Assembly (NCBI RefSeq): GCF_027942865.1
Contig: NC_134521.1
Span: forward strand, 1,796,501-1,860,500
Source: Odontesthes bonariensis
Taxonomy: Eukaryota > Chordata > Actinopteri > Atheriniformes > Atherinopsidae
Length of the DNA stretch: 64,000 bases
Reading direction: 5' to 3'
Under the pieces are notes generated by a model. It had not been told where the DNA came from and made no database searches. It was given only the letters and a program-made list of their open reading frames with translations. Positions 45,945 through 57,400 of this stretch are shown one piece after another (positions within the stretch are counted from its first letter, which is position 1; the number at the start of each line of letters is the position of its first letter). Position numbers and translations under genes: made by a program.

Positions 45945-46875
45945 GCTTAGTTAGGGACCGAGCAGTTTAGTCCCTGTTGTATCTGTAGGAGTTCTTCTTC
46001 TTCTTATTCTTTGCAAAAGGTGCTCGAAAACTCAAGCGCCACCTGCCAGTCGACGACATGAAAGAATCTAAACTTTATATTTTTGGGAGTCGCTCATTGA
46101 CTCTGTAGCGCCCCCTACGGTGCTTAAAAATGGTCCCTGCATTGGGGTTAGTTTCACGTGGGACGACGAAATTTGGTACACTCGTTCATCATGCCCAGAC
46201 GCACAAAAATGTCTCTTGCCGCCATGGTCCCACGTCCACAGGAAGGCGGCCATTTTGGATGGAAAGGGAGTTTTGGTGCCATTTTTGACCGATTCCACGC
46301 CTTTCATAAGATCGAACTCCTCCTACAGATTTAATGCTGCAGACTTCAAACTTGGCCAGGTTACTCTTAAGACATGGGGGGAAAAATTCATGGGGAAACT
46401 TTTTCAAAACTTAAAGGGCGTGGCCGTGGCGACGCCTCAAAGTTTGATGACTCGCCATCACTTGCCACAAAAAATGAAGTCGCTTATAACTCCCACATAC
46501 ATTATCCAATCTGTCCCAAACTTCATACGGTGAATGCTGGACCCAGCCTGAACGTGCACATATTATCATAGTGACATCAACCTATAGCGCCACCTGCTGG
46601 TGGTTGGAAATGTCTTTTTTTTTCCACACCTCGCATTTGATCGAACTTGTCCTACAGATTTAATGCAAAAACCTTCAAACTTGGCCAGGTTACTCTTAAG
46701 ACATGGGGGGAAAAATCATGGAGAAACTTTTCCAAACTCTGAACGGTGTGGGCGTGGCCAGGCGCTGAAAATCGTGTGATGGCGTTTGTGATTTGAAAGC
46801 CTTATCATCATCGAAAAGTCATGAAACTTGGCACACGCATCCACCCTGACCACCTCGTACGTATGTAAAGGGTAT

Positions 46876-47788
46876 ACATGTATGAAATACTAGCGATTCA
46901 GACTTGAGTAGAAGTACAAGTACTTTATCAAAAAAGTGACTGAGTAGAAGTAGAAGTGCTCTTTAAGCACCGTACTTAAGTAGAAGCACTAAAGTATTAA
47001 ACATGTTTTGTACTTAAGTATTGCAAGTATTTTATTTTTAAAATTACTACTCGAGTACTGAAAGTAAAAGTAAAAGTATTGTGTAATGTAGTTATTAAAG
47101 AAATCAGTCGAAAGTTTGAAAATCAAATTGTTTATATTATTCAAAATGTTTGGCTGTAACAGCAGTACAGCAGAATGTACAAGAGCACCTTAAAACATTG
47201 AAGCCCAATATTTCGCAATCTCTCGGGAGGCACAGTAGGCACTTCATTTTGTATGAATTGTCTTTCACTCCGGCGAATGAAAACAGAGACTGTAAGTAGG
47301 GCCAGGGGTGGTCTTCTTCCTCACCGCCACCACCACGATCACTCGTACTTGAAGGTGTTTCTGGTTCTTCCATCTTTGGTTCAAACAAAGCAGGCAGGCA
47401 GCAGAGCGAAAGAGGCCGAGCAGAGAGCAGCACGAGCGGTCTTCTTCCCTTCAGTTTGCACACATTAGATCTACGTCATGTAGAACTTCGCGCCACAGTA
47501 AAATTGAATGCAACGGTTGTTATAGCAACCATAAACTCTGAACGGGACGTTAGACTTGAACTAGCGTGACTGTGGGGTTTGGAATGATTCCTAACATGTT
47601 TATAATAACGAGTAACGATGCAGCATATATAAAATGTATCGGAGTAAAAGTACTAAACTCATTGAAAATATGTACTGAAGTAAAAGTGGAAGTAGGAGAA
47701 AAAAATAATACTCCAGTAGAGTAGATACAGCATTTTAGTACTTAAGTAGAGTAGTGAAGTAGTTCTACTTCGTTACTATACATCTCTG
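46876..47788 (-). mobile_element. hAT element with a transposase BED-finger remnant
   Basis: The same 11 bp, GTAAAGGGTAT, flanks it at 46865-46875 and 47789-47799, which includes the 8-bp duplication expected of hAT. Terminal regions are rich in AAGTACTTTTACTC-type blocks. Confidence 0.78.
47205..47373 (-). pseudogene. hAT transposase N-terminal (BED-type finger) fragment
   Basis: The minus-strand frame starts MEEPETPSSTSDRGGGGEEE, then HPWPYLQSLFSFAGVKDNSY and KMKCLLCLP. The W.Y...F.F.G.....Y.MKC..C pattern matches the first half of a hAT BED zinc finger. The His half and the catalytic domain are missing. Confidence 0.72.
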
Positions 47789-48162
47789 GTAAAGGGTATC
47801 GTGTGTGGGCGGAGATAAATGGCTCAGTGGCGCCCCCTAGAAATGTTCAAAAACCCCTCCGCATTGGGGTTATTATGCGCTCATACGTACGCAGAGGGTA
47901 TCGTGCGTGTGGGCAGAGCTGCGCGACTACGGCGTCCAGCGCATGCCCAAACGTGCGCACATCTCGGTCCTGCATACAGCTGCTCGCAGCTTTAATTGAA
48001 CTTTTATTTCGTTGACGTGGACAAACTGTCCTGCTGACTGGGCGAAGACATTAAGTTTTAACGATAATGAACATGAAAATAAATTGGAATCTTTAACAAA
48101 AAGTCTGAGTCTTCCAGCTTGAAGCTTCCCGGTTTATCTCTGATGAATAGAACAAAAACTGT

Positions 48163-48168
48163 TTTATT
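48163..48168 (-). other. Candidate RCSD1 polyadenylation signal
   Basis: AATAAA on the minus strand, about 330 bp downstream of the candidate terminal exon of RCSD1. Confidence 0.45.
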
Positions 48169-48498
48169 AAAAAGGTTTTTTACTCAAAAGTTTAAAAACA
48201 AAGCTTCAGGTTTCTGCAAAGATTATTTCAGCTGTAAAATGTTCCCTCTTTACATTCATCAGTCACCAAACGTGACACAAACAAACAGAAGACTTTAAAA
48301 AAGGATGAAATGAGTGACATCAGCGGCTCCTCCTGAGCTGAAAGCTTCTTCGCCTCGTCGTCACGGCAACGAATGTCAGCTCAGACTTTCTCAAACGTTC
48401 GTCTCCTCAGCATCAGCAGCCACGCCCCCGGGCCTCGCTGCCGCGGGGTCTCCCTCCCAGCGCTCCAGGGGTCCATCGTCTTCGTCATCATCGGCCAA

Positions 48499-51400
48499 TC
48501 AGGATGAACTCTGGAGGAAACGTCACAGCCCGTAAAGGTGCTGCAGCACAAGCTCAACATTTACATTTCAGACGTGTAAAACCCACAAGTTACATTTATG
48601 TGAGTAAGTTTTTGAAAACATTATACTTCTAGGAGTAGTTTTAAATCTCTATACTTTTTACTTTTCCTTGAGTAGATGTGTGCAGCAGAAGCTGTCCTCT
48701 TACTCCGCTACATTAGGCTACAATGAGCTGGTTCCTTTTCTTCTTACCTCTTTGGTATTCTACGCCTCATTATTTTTATCCCCCCGCGTACGCCTCATTT
48801 TAATGTTTTATTCTGACAGAGAGAGAGACTTCCGCCAAAGGCTCTACCACCTGACTGTGTTCCACCAATCAGACGCAGCCGTGCAGTCTGGTCACGTGAC
48901 CGTACTCGATCTCAGCGGCGGGACGGGTTAGCTTTAGCATTAGCAGTCGTAGCAAACAAAGAAAGAAACAGATGAAAAATGTGAGAACCAACGGTGGGAA
49001 ATGAAGACGCAGACGAGGCCTCATACTGAAAGCATGTTTACCTTACAAAGAGTGAGAAACAGCAGCTACATTATGTGTCTTCTGTGTCAACCAAAACAAA
49101 CGCACATTTCAGCAGAAACTCAACAGCTAACTTGAGGAAACATGTAGCGCTAAGTTTCCTAAACTCGTTTTTTCCCCCATGGATAGGTGAATGTTTGTTT
49201 TTTAGGTTACATATGGGTTACATATGTTTTAAACATTTCCTAAGTCTCTTTTATTTTTTATTGAAGTTCTTGAATTTACCTGGATTATTTAAAGCTATTT
49301 TGTAATTAATTAATTCATTTTCATTTATTTTATCGATGGGATGAACTCTAATTTTCCTAAAGATGATTATTTAGTATTTTTATCGATTATATAACGATTT
49401 AACGGTTAGATTTATTTTCTCTAAATTAAACAAGATATGTCTTTAAAATTTCATAAATCTTCAAAAAAGTGAATGAAAAGATGAGTTGATTCTAGTGAGA
49501 TGCATCTCTCAGATTACTTTTAATCATTTTCACGTGACTTGTTTGTGTTTCTGAGCTTCTTTTACGTCCTTCACTTATGTTTAAATGAGAGGACGAAGTT
49601 AAGCCTGGCTGAAGAGTAGACGTCCAGGATGCAGAGCAGGAACAAAATGGAGACAAAAGAGGGGGAAGTTTAAACCGTTTATTTCTCGGATCATCAGGGG
49701 AAATGTGAGATCGCCGGTGGATAAAATGGACGAGGTTGGAGCCCTGATGAGGAGGAATGTCAGGAAGAGACCCAGGAATAAGATAATAAGAGGCTGCAGG
49801 AATAACTCGAACACCTCTGGTGTTTTGTAGATTTTTGTCTCGGAGTATCATAACTATTTTGTGAAAGCTTTTTATATTGTGTTTTTTAGTTTTTTTAGAC
49901 GAACCCACTTTGCTCAGCAGCTTCTTTATTTCTGTGGTTTTAAACGTTCTTGTTCTCTGCTAAAGGGACAGTTCGCCTCTTCTGACATGAAGCTGTGTAA
50001 CATCCCATATCAGCAACATCATTTATGAACATCTTCTTACCCCCTGCTGCGTCCTGTGAGCAGTTCCAGCCTCCTCCTTCCCTCTCCTTTCCTTTGTTTC
50101 CTCTCATTTCCTTCCCTTCCATCTCCTTTCCTTTCCTTCCATTTCCTTCCCTCTCCTTTCCTTTAGTTTCCTTTCCTTTTCTTTTGTTTACCTGCTGTGC
50201 AGACCATGCAGACCGAAGTGCAGGCCGAGCAGCAAACAGCATAACAGGCGCGGCTGTCGGCAGGCGGCAGCAGGCAGTGATATGAAGGGAGAGAAAATAG
50301 GGCCAAGAGATTGTGAGGTCTGACTTTTTCCTGGAGAACCATTTTGTGATGCAAATGTATTACTCTTTTGAACGCATATTGTTTTGAGAAGCAAAACGCT
50401 TTATTTTTTAAACCCCAGCCAACTAGCCGGACTACCTTCATCAGCACCAAAACGAGGCTGGAACTCTGCTCACAGGACGCAGCAGGGGGTAAGAAGATGT
50501 TCAGAAATGATGTTGCTGATATGGGATGTCACTCAGCTTCATGTCAAAAGAGGCGAACTGTCCCTTTAAACATGGGAAGTGAGACAAACCTCGTTCTTCT
50601 CTTCTTCCTCGCCATCCTCCTTTGTTGCTGCTTCAGCTGAATCTTGTTTCTGTGTTTCTACAGACGTCTTCTCCTCCTCCTTCTCTTCCTCCTCCTTCTC
50701 CTTCAGATGTGATGAAGGCTCTTCTTCCCTCACATCAGCGCCGGTCTCTGACTTCTCTTCTTCATGGACTTCATGCTCCTGAGGAGGTGTTGGAGCATCT
50801 GTCTGATCTTCCTTCTGGAACACCTCCTCTCCTCCTGGTGTTTTGTCCTCGGCCTCGTTCGGGGAGCTCTGTTGTGTGTCTGCTGCATCGATGACTTCGT
50901 CTCCACTGCTCGACTTCCTGTGGCGACGCGACGGAGGCCGGCGGCGGATGGACACTCGAGCTCTGCCCTGGAGATGGACCGATGAAAGCAGAGACACAAA
51001 AGGTCACAAACTCCAGTTCAAACAGTAAAAACACAATTCATTAACTTAAAGGGATAATCCGGAGTAAAATGCACTTTAGGTCAATTTACGGGATGTTGGG
51101 AGTACATACGTTAAGTTGACATCAAAATCATGTCATTCGGATGTGTTTTGAGAATTTTGATTTGACCGTTTTTAGCCAAAAGTCGTTAGCCTGGAGGAGA
51201 GTGGGGCATATGGTATCGCCGCTACAAAACGCTATTTTTATACCTCTTCTACAGCTCCAAACAACATAACACTTACGTGGTAGTGAGTAGAGGGTCCCTA
51301 AAGCCAAACCGAAGTGTCCCGAGGTCTTCATGTGGTCGGATAGAGAGTCCAGAATGAATTTAATCAAGCCAGTATCTTTCCGGAAATGCTCCTGCTGCAG

Positions 51401-54400
51401 CTGGCATCTTCAGCGTAAAGTCCGTATAGTAGAGAGCCGAGTGTGGAGTAACACGCTCTGGAAATTCACAATTTCTTTGCCGTTTTTTTTTTACAAACAT
51501 AGTCCAGTATTTCTTTTGAAAGCCAGGATAGGAACAAACACGCACCATAACTCCAAAAGTTTGCTCCGCTGTTTGTTCAACAATCTGCTCACACACCTCT
51601 CCTTCTTCTGTGATGGTCACTCCAGTCACGCAAAAGACGTCTTCCGTAAACAGGAGGCTAGGTCACGCGAGACGTAAGGTCATGTGACATTTTATAAAAT
51701 TCCAACCTGTTAGTAAGCTAGGCTTTGCTGTTGCATACAACTTCATTTCACTTTCGAAAGAAATACTGGACTATGTTTGTAAAAAAACGGCAACGAAATT
51801 GTGAATTTCCACGCGGCTCTCTACTATACGGACTTTACGCTGAAGATGCCAGCTGCAGCAGGAGCATTTCCGGAAAGATACTGGCTTGATTAAATTCATT
51901 CTGGACTCTCTATCCGACCACATGAAGACCTCGGGACACTTCGGTTTGGCTTTAGGGACCCTCTACTCACTACCACGTAAGTGTTATGTTGTTTGGAGCT
52001 GTAGAAGAGGTATAAAAATAGCGTTTTGTAGCGGCGATACCATATGCCCCACTCTCCTCCAGGCTAACGACTTTTGGCTGAAAACGGTCAAATCGAAATT
52101 CTCAAAACACATCAGAATTAAATGATTTTGATGTCAACTCAACGTATGTACTCCCAACATCCCGTAAATTGACCTAAAGTGCATTTTACTCCGGATTATC
52201 CCTTTGAATATGTTCATGATAGAAACTAAGTCTAATATCCACTGTCAATAAAGCTTCCATATTGTGTAAAACTCCTTCTTCCTGTTCCTGGGAGCATATA
52301 TTCAAATTCAAAATTCAAAAATACTTTATTTATCCCAGAGGGAAATTAAATGTTGATGTAGCTCAATTAAATCAAAGAGTTATTATAGATGCTGATGGCT
52401 GTGGGCAGGAAAGATTTCCTGTAGCGGTCCGTTTTGCATCCAAACTGAAGAAGCCTTTGACTGAAGAGACTCTGTTTTCTGATAACAGTCTCATGGAGAG
52501 GATGTTCAGGGTTGTCCATAATTCTCTTGATTTTATGCAAAATCCTTCTTTGCATTATTGTCTCCAGATGTTCCACAGTCGTCCCCAGAACAGAACCAGC
52601 CTTCCTTATCAGGGTGTTGAGTCTTTTTAGGTCCCTGGTTCTGATGCTGCTGCCCCAACAGATGACGCAAGAGGAAATGACGCTCTCAACAACAGACTTG
52701 TAGAAGATCTGCAACATCTTGCTGCAAACCTTGAAGGACCTTAGCTTCCTCAAGAAGTACAGTCTGCTCTGTCCTTTCTTGTAGATGGCTTCACTGTTGT
52801 GTCTCCAGTCCAGTCTGTTGTCCACATGAACACCAAGGTATTTATATTCCTCAACCACCTCCACTTCTTCTCCCATGATGGAAACAGGGTTTGATCTGAC
52901 CCTGTTTCTCCTGAAATCTACAATCATCTCCTTTGTTTTGTTAACATTCAAGATGAGATGATTGTTCCCACACCATGCCACAAAGCGGTCCACCAGCTCT
53001 CTGTACTCAGCTTCTTGTCCATCTCTGATACACCCGACAACTGCAGAGTCATCTGAATATTTCTGTAGATGACAGGAGTCTGACTTGTACTGGAAGTCTG
53101 AAGTGTACAGAGTGAAAAGGAATGGTGAGAGTACAGTCCCCTGTGGTGCTCCTGTGCTGCTGATCACCTGGTTAGACACACAATTCTTCAGTCTGACAAA
53201 CTGTGGTCTGTTTGTCAGGTAGTCATTAATCCAGGTGATTGTTGAGGCCTCCACCTGAGTCTTCTGGAGTTTCAGACGAAGCAGATCAGGCTGGATTGTG
53301 TTAAATGCACTGGAGAAATCAAAGAACATGATCCTCACAGTGCTGCCTGCTTTGTCCAGATGACAGTGGGTTTGTTGAAGCAGGTGTATGATAGCATCTT
53401 CAACTCCAACTCCATGGCGATAAGCAAACTGCAGGGGGTCCTGATATGTGCTGGTTTGCTTACACAGGTGGGTCAGCAGGAGTCTCTCCAGGACCTTCAT
53501 GATGTGGGATGTCAGGGCAACAGGTCTGTAGTCATTGATGTCTGAAGGATGAGTTTTCTTTGGTACCGGAACCAGACAGGATGTTTTCCACAACAGTGGT
53601 ACCTTCTCTTGGGTCAAGCTAAGGTTGAAAATGTGTTGCAGAATCCCACAGAGCTGCTCTGCACAGGCCTTCAGGCTGTGGGTCAGAGGAGGGTGGGAAG
53701 TCTCTTTGGCTGGGAACAGGAGGGGAGGATGGTGAGCTTGTTCCTGAACTGAACCTGTTGAAGAATGTGTTCAGCTCATTTGCTCTGTCCGGACTTCCAT
53801 CCATCCGATCCTCCCTCTGCTTGAGGCCTGTGATCTTCTTCATTCCTGACCACACATCTCTGATATTGTTCCTCTGCAGTTTACTCTCAAGCTTCTTTCT
53901 ATACACCTCCTTGCTCTCTCTGATCTTGACTTTGAGCTGCTTCTGTATACTCCTCAGTAACTCCCTGTCTCGCTCCCTAAAGGCTCTTTTTTTCCTGTTC
54001 AATAGTTCCTTTAGCTCACTGATGATCCAGGGTTTGTTATTAGGGAAGCATCTCACTGTTCTGGTGGGGATGGTGTTGTCCACACAGAAGTTTATATAGT
54101 CAGTCACACACTCAGTCATGGCATTAATGTCCTCTCCATGTGGCTTACAAAGAGAAATCCAATCGGTTGCATCAAAACAACCCTGTAAGGCTTCTTCAGC
54201 TTCATGTGACCACTTTCTAACAGTCCTTTTTGTGACAGGTAGTCTCTGGACAAGGGGTTTATATGCTGAACAGAGAAAAACAAGGTTGTGATCTGATTTA
54301 CCCAGGGGAGGTCTTGATTTGGAAATGTATGAATCCTTGACATTTGTGTAAAACAAATCCAATGTCTTGTTTTCTCTGGTAGAGCAGCTGACAAACTGTT

Positions 54401-57400
54401 GAAAAGTTGGCAGTGTAGCAGAGAGTGAGGCATGATTAAAATCACCAGATATTGCCACAAAAGAATTGGGGTGTTGTGTCTGTATCTTAGCAACAACGGA
54501 ACTGATGACATCACATGCAGTGTCGGCAACAGCTGAGGGTGGAATGTAAACAGCCACCAAAACAACACTGGTGAACTCTCTTGGCAAATAATATGGACGA
54601 AAACTTACTGCCAATAGTTCAATGTCAGGACTGCAGAGACGACTCTTCACAGTAACATGTCCTGGGTGACACCATCTGTTGTTGACAAGCACTGTATCAG
54701 GGCGTCTGAGGTGTAAAACTCCTTCTTCCTGTTCCTGGGAGCATATATCAGGGCGTCTGAGGTGTAAAACTCCTTCTTCCTGTTCCTGGGAGCATATATC
54801 AGGGCGTCTGAAGTGTAAAACTCCTTCTTCCTGTTCCAGGGAGCATATATCAGGGCGTCTGAGGTGTAAAACTCCTTCTTCCTGTTCCTGGGAGCATATA
54901 TCAGGGCGTCTGAGGTGTAAAACTCCTTCTTCCTGTTCCAGGGAGCATATATCAGGGCGTCTGAGGTGTAAAACTCCTTCTTCCTGTTCCTGGGAGCATA
55001 TATCAGGGCGTCTGAGGTGTAAAACTCCTTCTTCCTGTTCCTGGGAGCACATATCAGGGCGTCTGAGGTGTAAAACTCCTTCTTCCTGTTCCTGGGAGCA
55101 TATATCAGGGCGTCTGAGGTGTAAAGCTCCTTCTTCCTGTTCCTGTGAGCATATATCAGGGCGTCTGAGGTGTAAAACTCCTTCTTCCTGTTCCTGTGAG
55201 CATATATCAGGGCGTCTGAGGTGTAAACTCCTTCTTCCTGTTCCTGTGAGCATATATCAGGGCGTCTGAGGTGTAAACTCCTTCTTCCTGTTCCTGTGAG
55301 CATATATCAGGGCGTCTGAGGTGTAAAGACAGAGCGTTCGGTTATCAGGACCTCACCTTGTTGAAGCTCGACAGCAGGGTTCCCTCTGCAGCAGAGGCAG
55401 GATCTTCAAAGGAGGCGGGCACCGGGCTTGTCGGGGTTGCCGTGGAAGACGTGGAAGACGTGGTTACCGTGGTTACCGTGGCAGGTAGGGCGGAGCCAGG
55501 AGAGGGTGGGGTGAAGGGGAGCGGCAGCCCCCTGAGGCCAGGACTCTTCAGGGGCGTTGCCGTGGGAGACAGAGCGAGGTTGGCCTGCACAGAAAGAGAG
55601 AGCGTGATGTCAGAGCGCAAAGCTCCGCCCACACCAGCAGGGGGCAGCGCCTGGACTCACCTGCAGCTTCTCGATCAGAGCGGAGTTCCTCTTTGCTTTG
55701 GCAGGAAGAGGAGAGGTGACACCTGGAGAAGCCTGAGACACACACAGGGAAATAAAACAGCCGAACACATCAGAGCTCAGAGGAAACACAAATCTGCTTA
55801 TAGGGCTGGGCTAAAATCTTTTGTTTGGGGGGTCGTTTTACTCTCTTAAAGCAAGCTGGAAAATCAAAACTCGTTTCAAATAATTTCTGTTTAAACAGAA
55901 ACAACAGCACCTCCACCCTTCCTCCTTCATCTATATATATATATATACTCCGCCATCTGGAAGAACTTTAAAATGAAAACGGCCGAGTAAAAGTTCCGTA
56001 CCCTTCTCCATGTTTGGTGGATCCGCCGATTACTTTCTTTTCCTGTTCCACAGCAGACAGCAGCAGACTTTTACAGAATAAAAGCCTGTGAGCAACAGAC
56101 TTTTACAAAATAAAAGCCTGTGAGCAGCAGACTTTTACAATAATAAAAGCCTGTGAGCAGCAGACTTTTACAAAATAAAAGCCTGTAAGCAACAGACTTT
56201 TACAAAATAAAAGCCTGTAAGCAACAGACTTTTACAAAATAAAAGCCTGTGAGCGATAGACTTTTACAAAATAAAAGCCTGTAAGCAACAGACTTTTACA
56301 AAATAAAAGCCTGTAAGCAACAGACTTTTACAAAATAAAAGCCTGTGAGCGACAGACTTTTACAAAATAAAAGCCTGTAAGCAACAGACTTTTACAAAAT
56401 AAAAGCCTGTGAGCGATAGACTTTTACAAAATAAAAGCCTGTGAGCAACAGACTTTTACAAAATAAAAGCCTGTGAGCAGCAGACTTTTACAAAATAAAA
56501 GCCTGTGAGCAGCAGACTTTTACAATAATAAAAGCCTGTGAGCAGCAGACTTTTACAAAATAAAAGCCTGTGAGCAACAGACTTTTACAATAATAAAAGC
56601 CTGTGAGCAGCAGACTTTTACAAAATAAAAGCCTGTGAGCAACAGACTTTTACAATAATAAAAGCCTGTGAGCAGCAGACTTTTACAAAATAAAAGCCTG
56701 TGAGCAACAGACTTTTACAATAATAAAAGCCTGTGAGCAGCAGACTTTTACAAAATAAAAGCCTGTAAGCAACAGACTTTTACAAAATAAAAGCCTGTGA
56801 ACGATAGACTTTTACAAAATAAAAGCCTGTGAGCAACAGACTTTTACAAAATAAAAGCCTGTGAGCGATAGACTTGTACAAAATAAAAGCCTGTGAGCAA
56901 CAGACTTTTACAAAATAAAAGCCTGTGAGCAACAGACTTTTACAAAATAAAAGCCTTTGAGCAACAAACTATTACAGAATAAAAGCCAGTGAGCAACAGA
57001 CTTTTACAAAATAAAAGCCTGTGAGCAACAGACTTTTACAGAATAAAAGCCTGTGAGCAACAGACTTTTACAAAATAAATGCCTGTGAGCAACAGACTTT
57101 TACAATAATAAAAGCCTGTGAGCAACAAACTATTACAGAATAAAAGCCAGTGAGCAACAGACTTTTACAAAATAAAAGCCTGTGAGCAACAGACTTTTAC
57201 AGAATAAAAGCCTGTGAGCAACAGACTTTTACAGAATAAAAGCCTGTGAGCAACAGACTTTTACAAAATAAATGCCTGTGAGCAACAGACTTTTACAATA
57301 ATAAAAGCCTGTGAGCAACAAACTATTACAGAATAAAAGCCAGTGAGCAACAGACTTTTACAAAATAAAAGCCTGTGAGCAACAGACTTTTACAGAATAA

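Larger units (their letters stand above)
45945..48000. mobile_element. Teleost interspersed repeat split by a hAT insertion
   Basis: The stretch begins near TTAGGGACCGAGCAG, has blocks such as TAGCGCCACCTGCTGGTGGT and ends GCTCGCAGCTTTAATT. The style is common in fish genomes. A tandem duplication of its middle (46290-46400 versus 46640-46740) is visible. The hAT element at 46876-47788 interrupts it. Confidence 0.5.

Noticed and set aside
50579..51034. Plus-strand Ser-rich and Cys-rich frames opposite the RCSD1 exon
   Set aside because: Antisense shadows of the acidic, Glu-rich RCSD1 exon.
52367..53617. An intact, functional LINE ORF2
   Set aside because: The endonuclease and reverse-transcriptase parts are in different frames, and the 5' end is missing.
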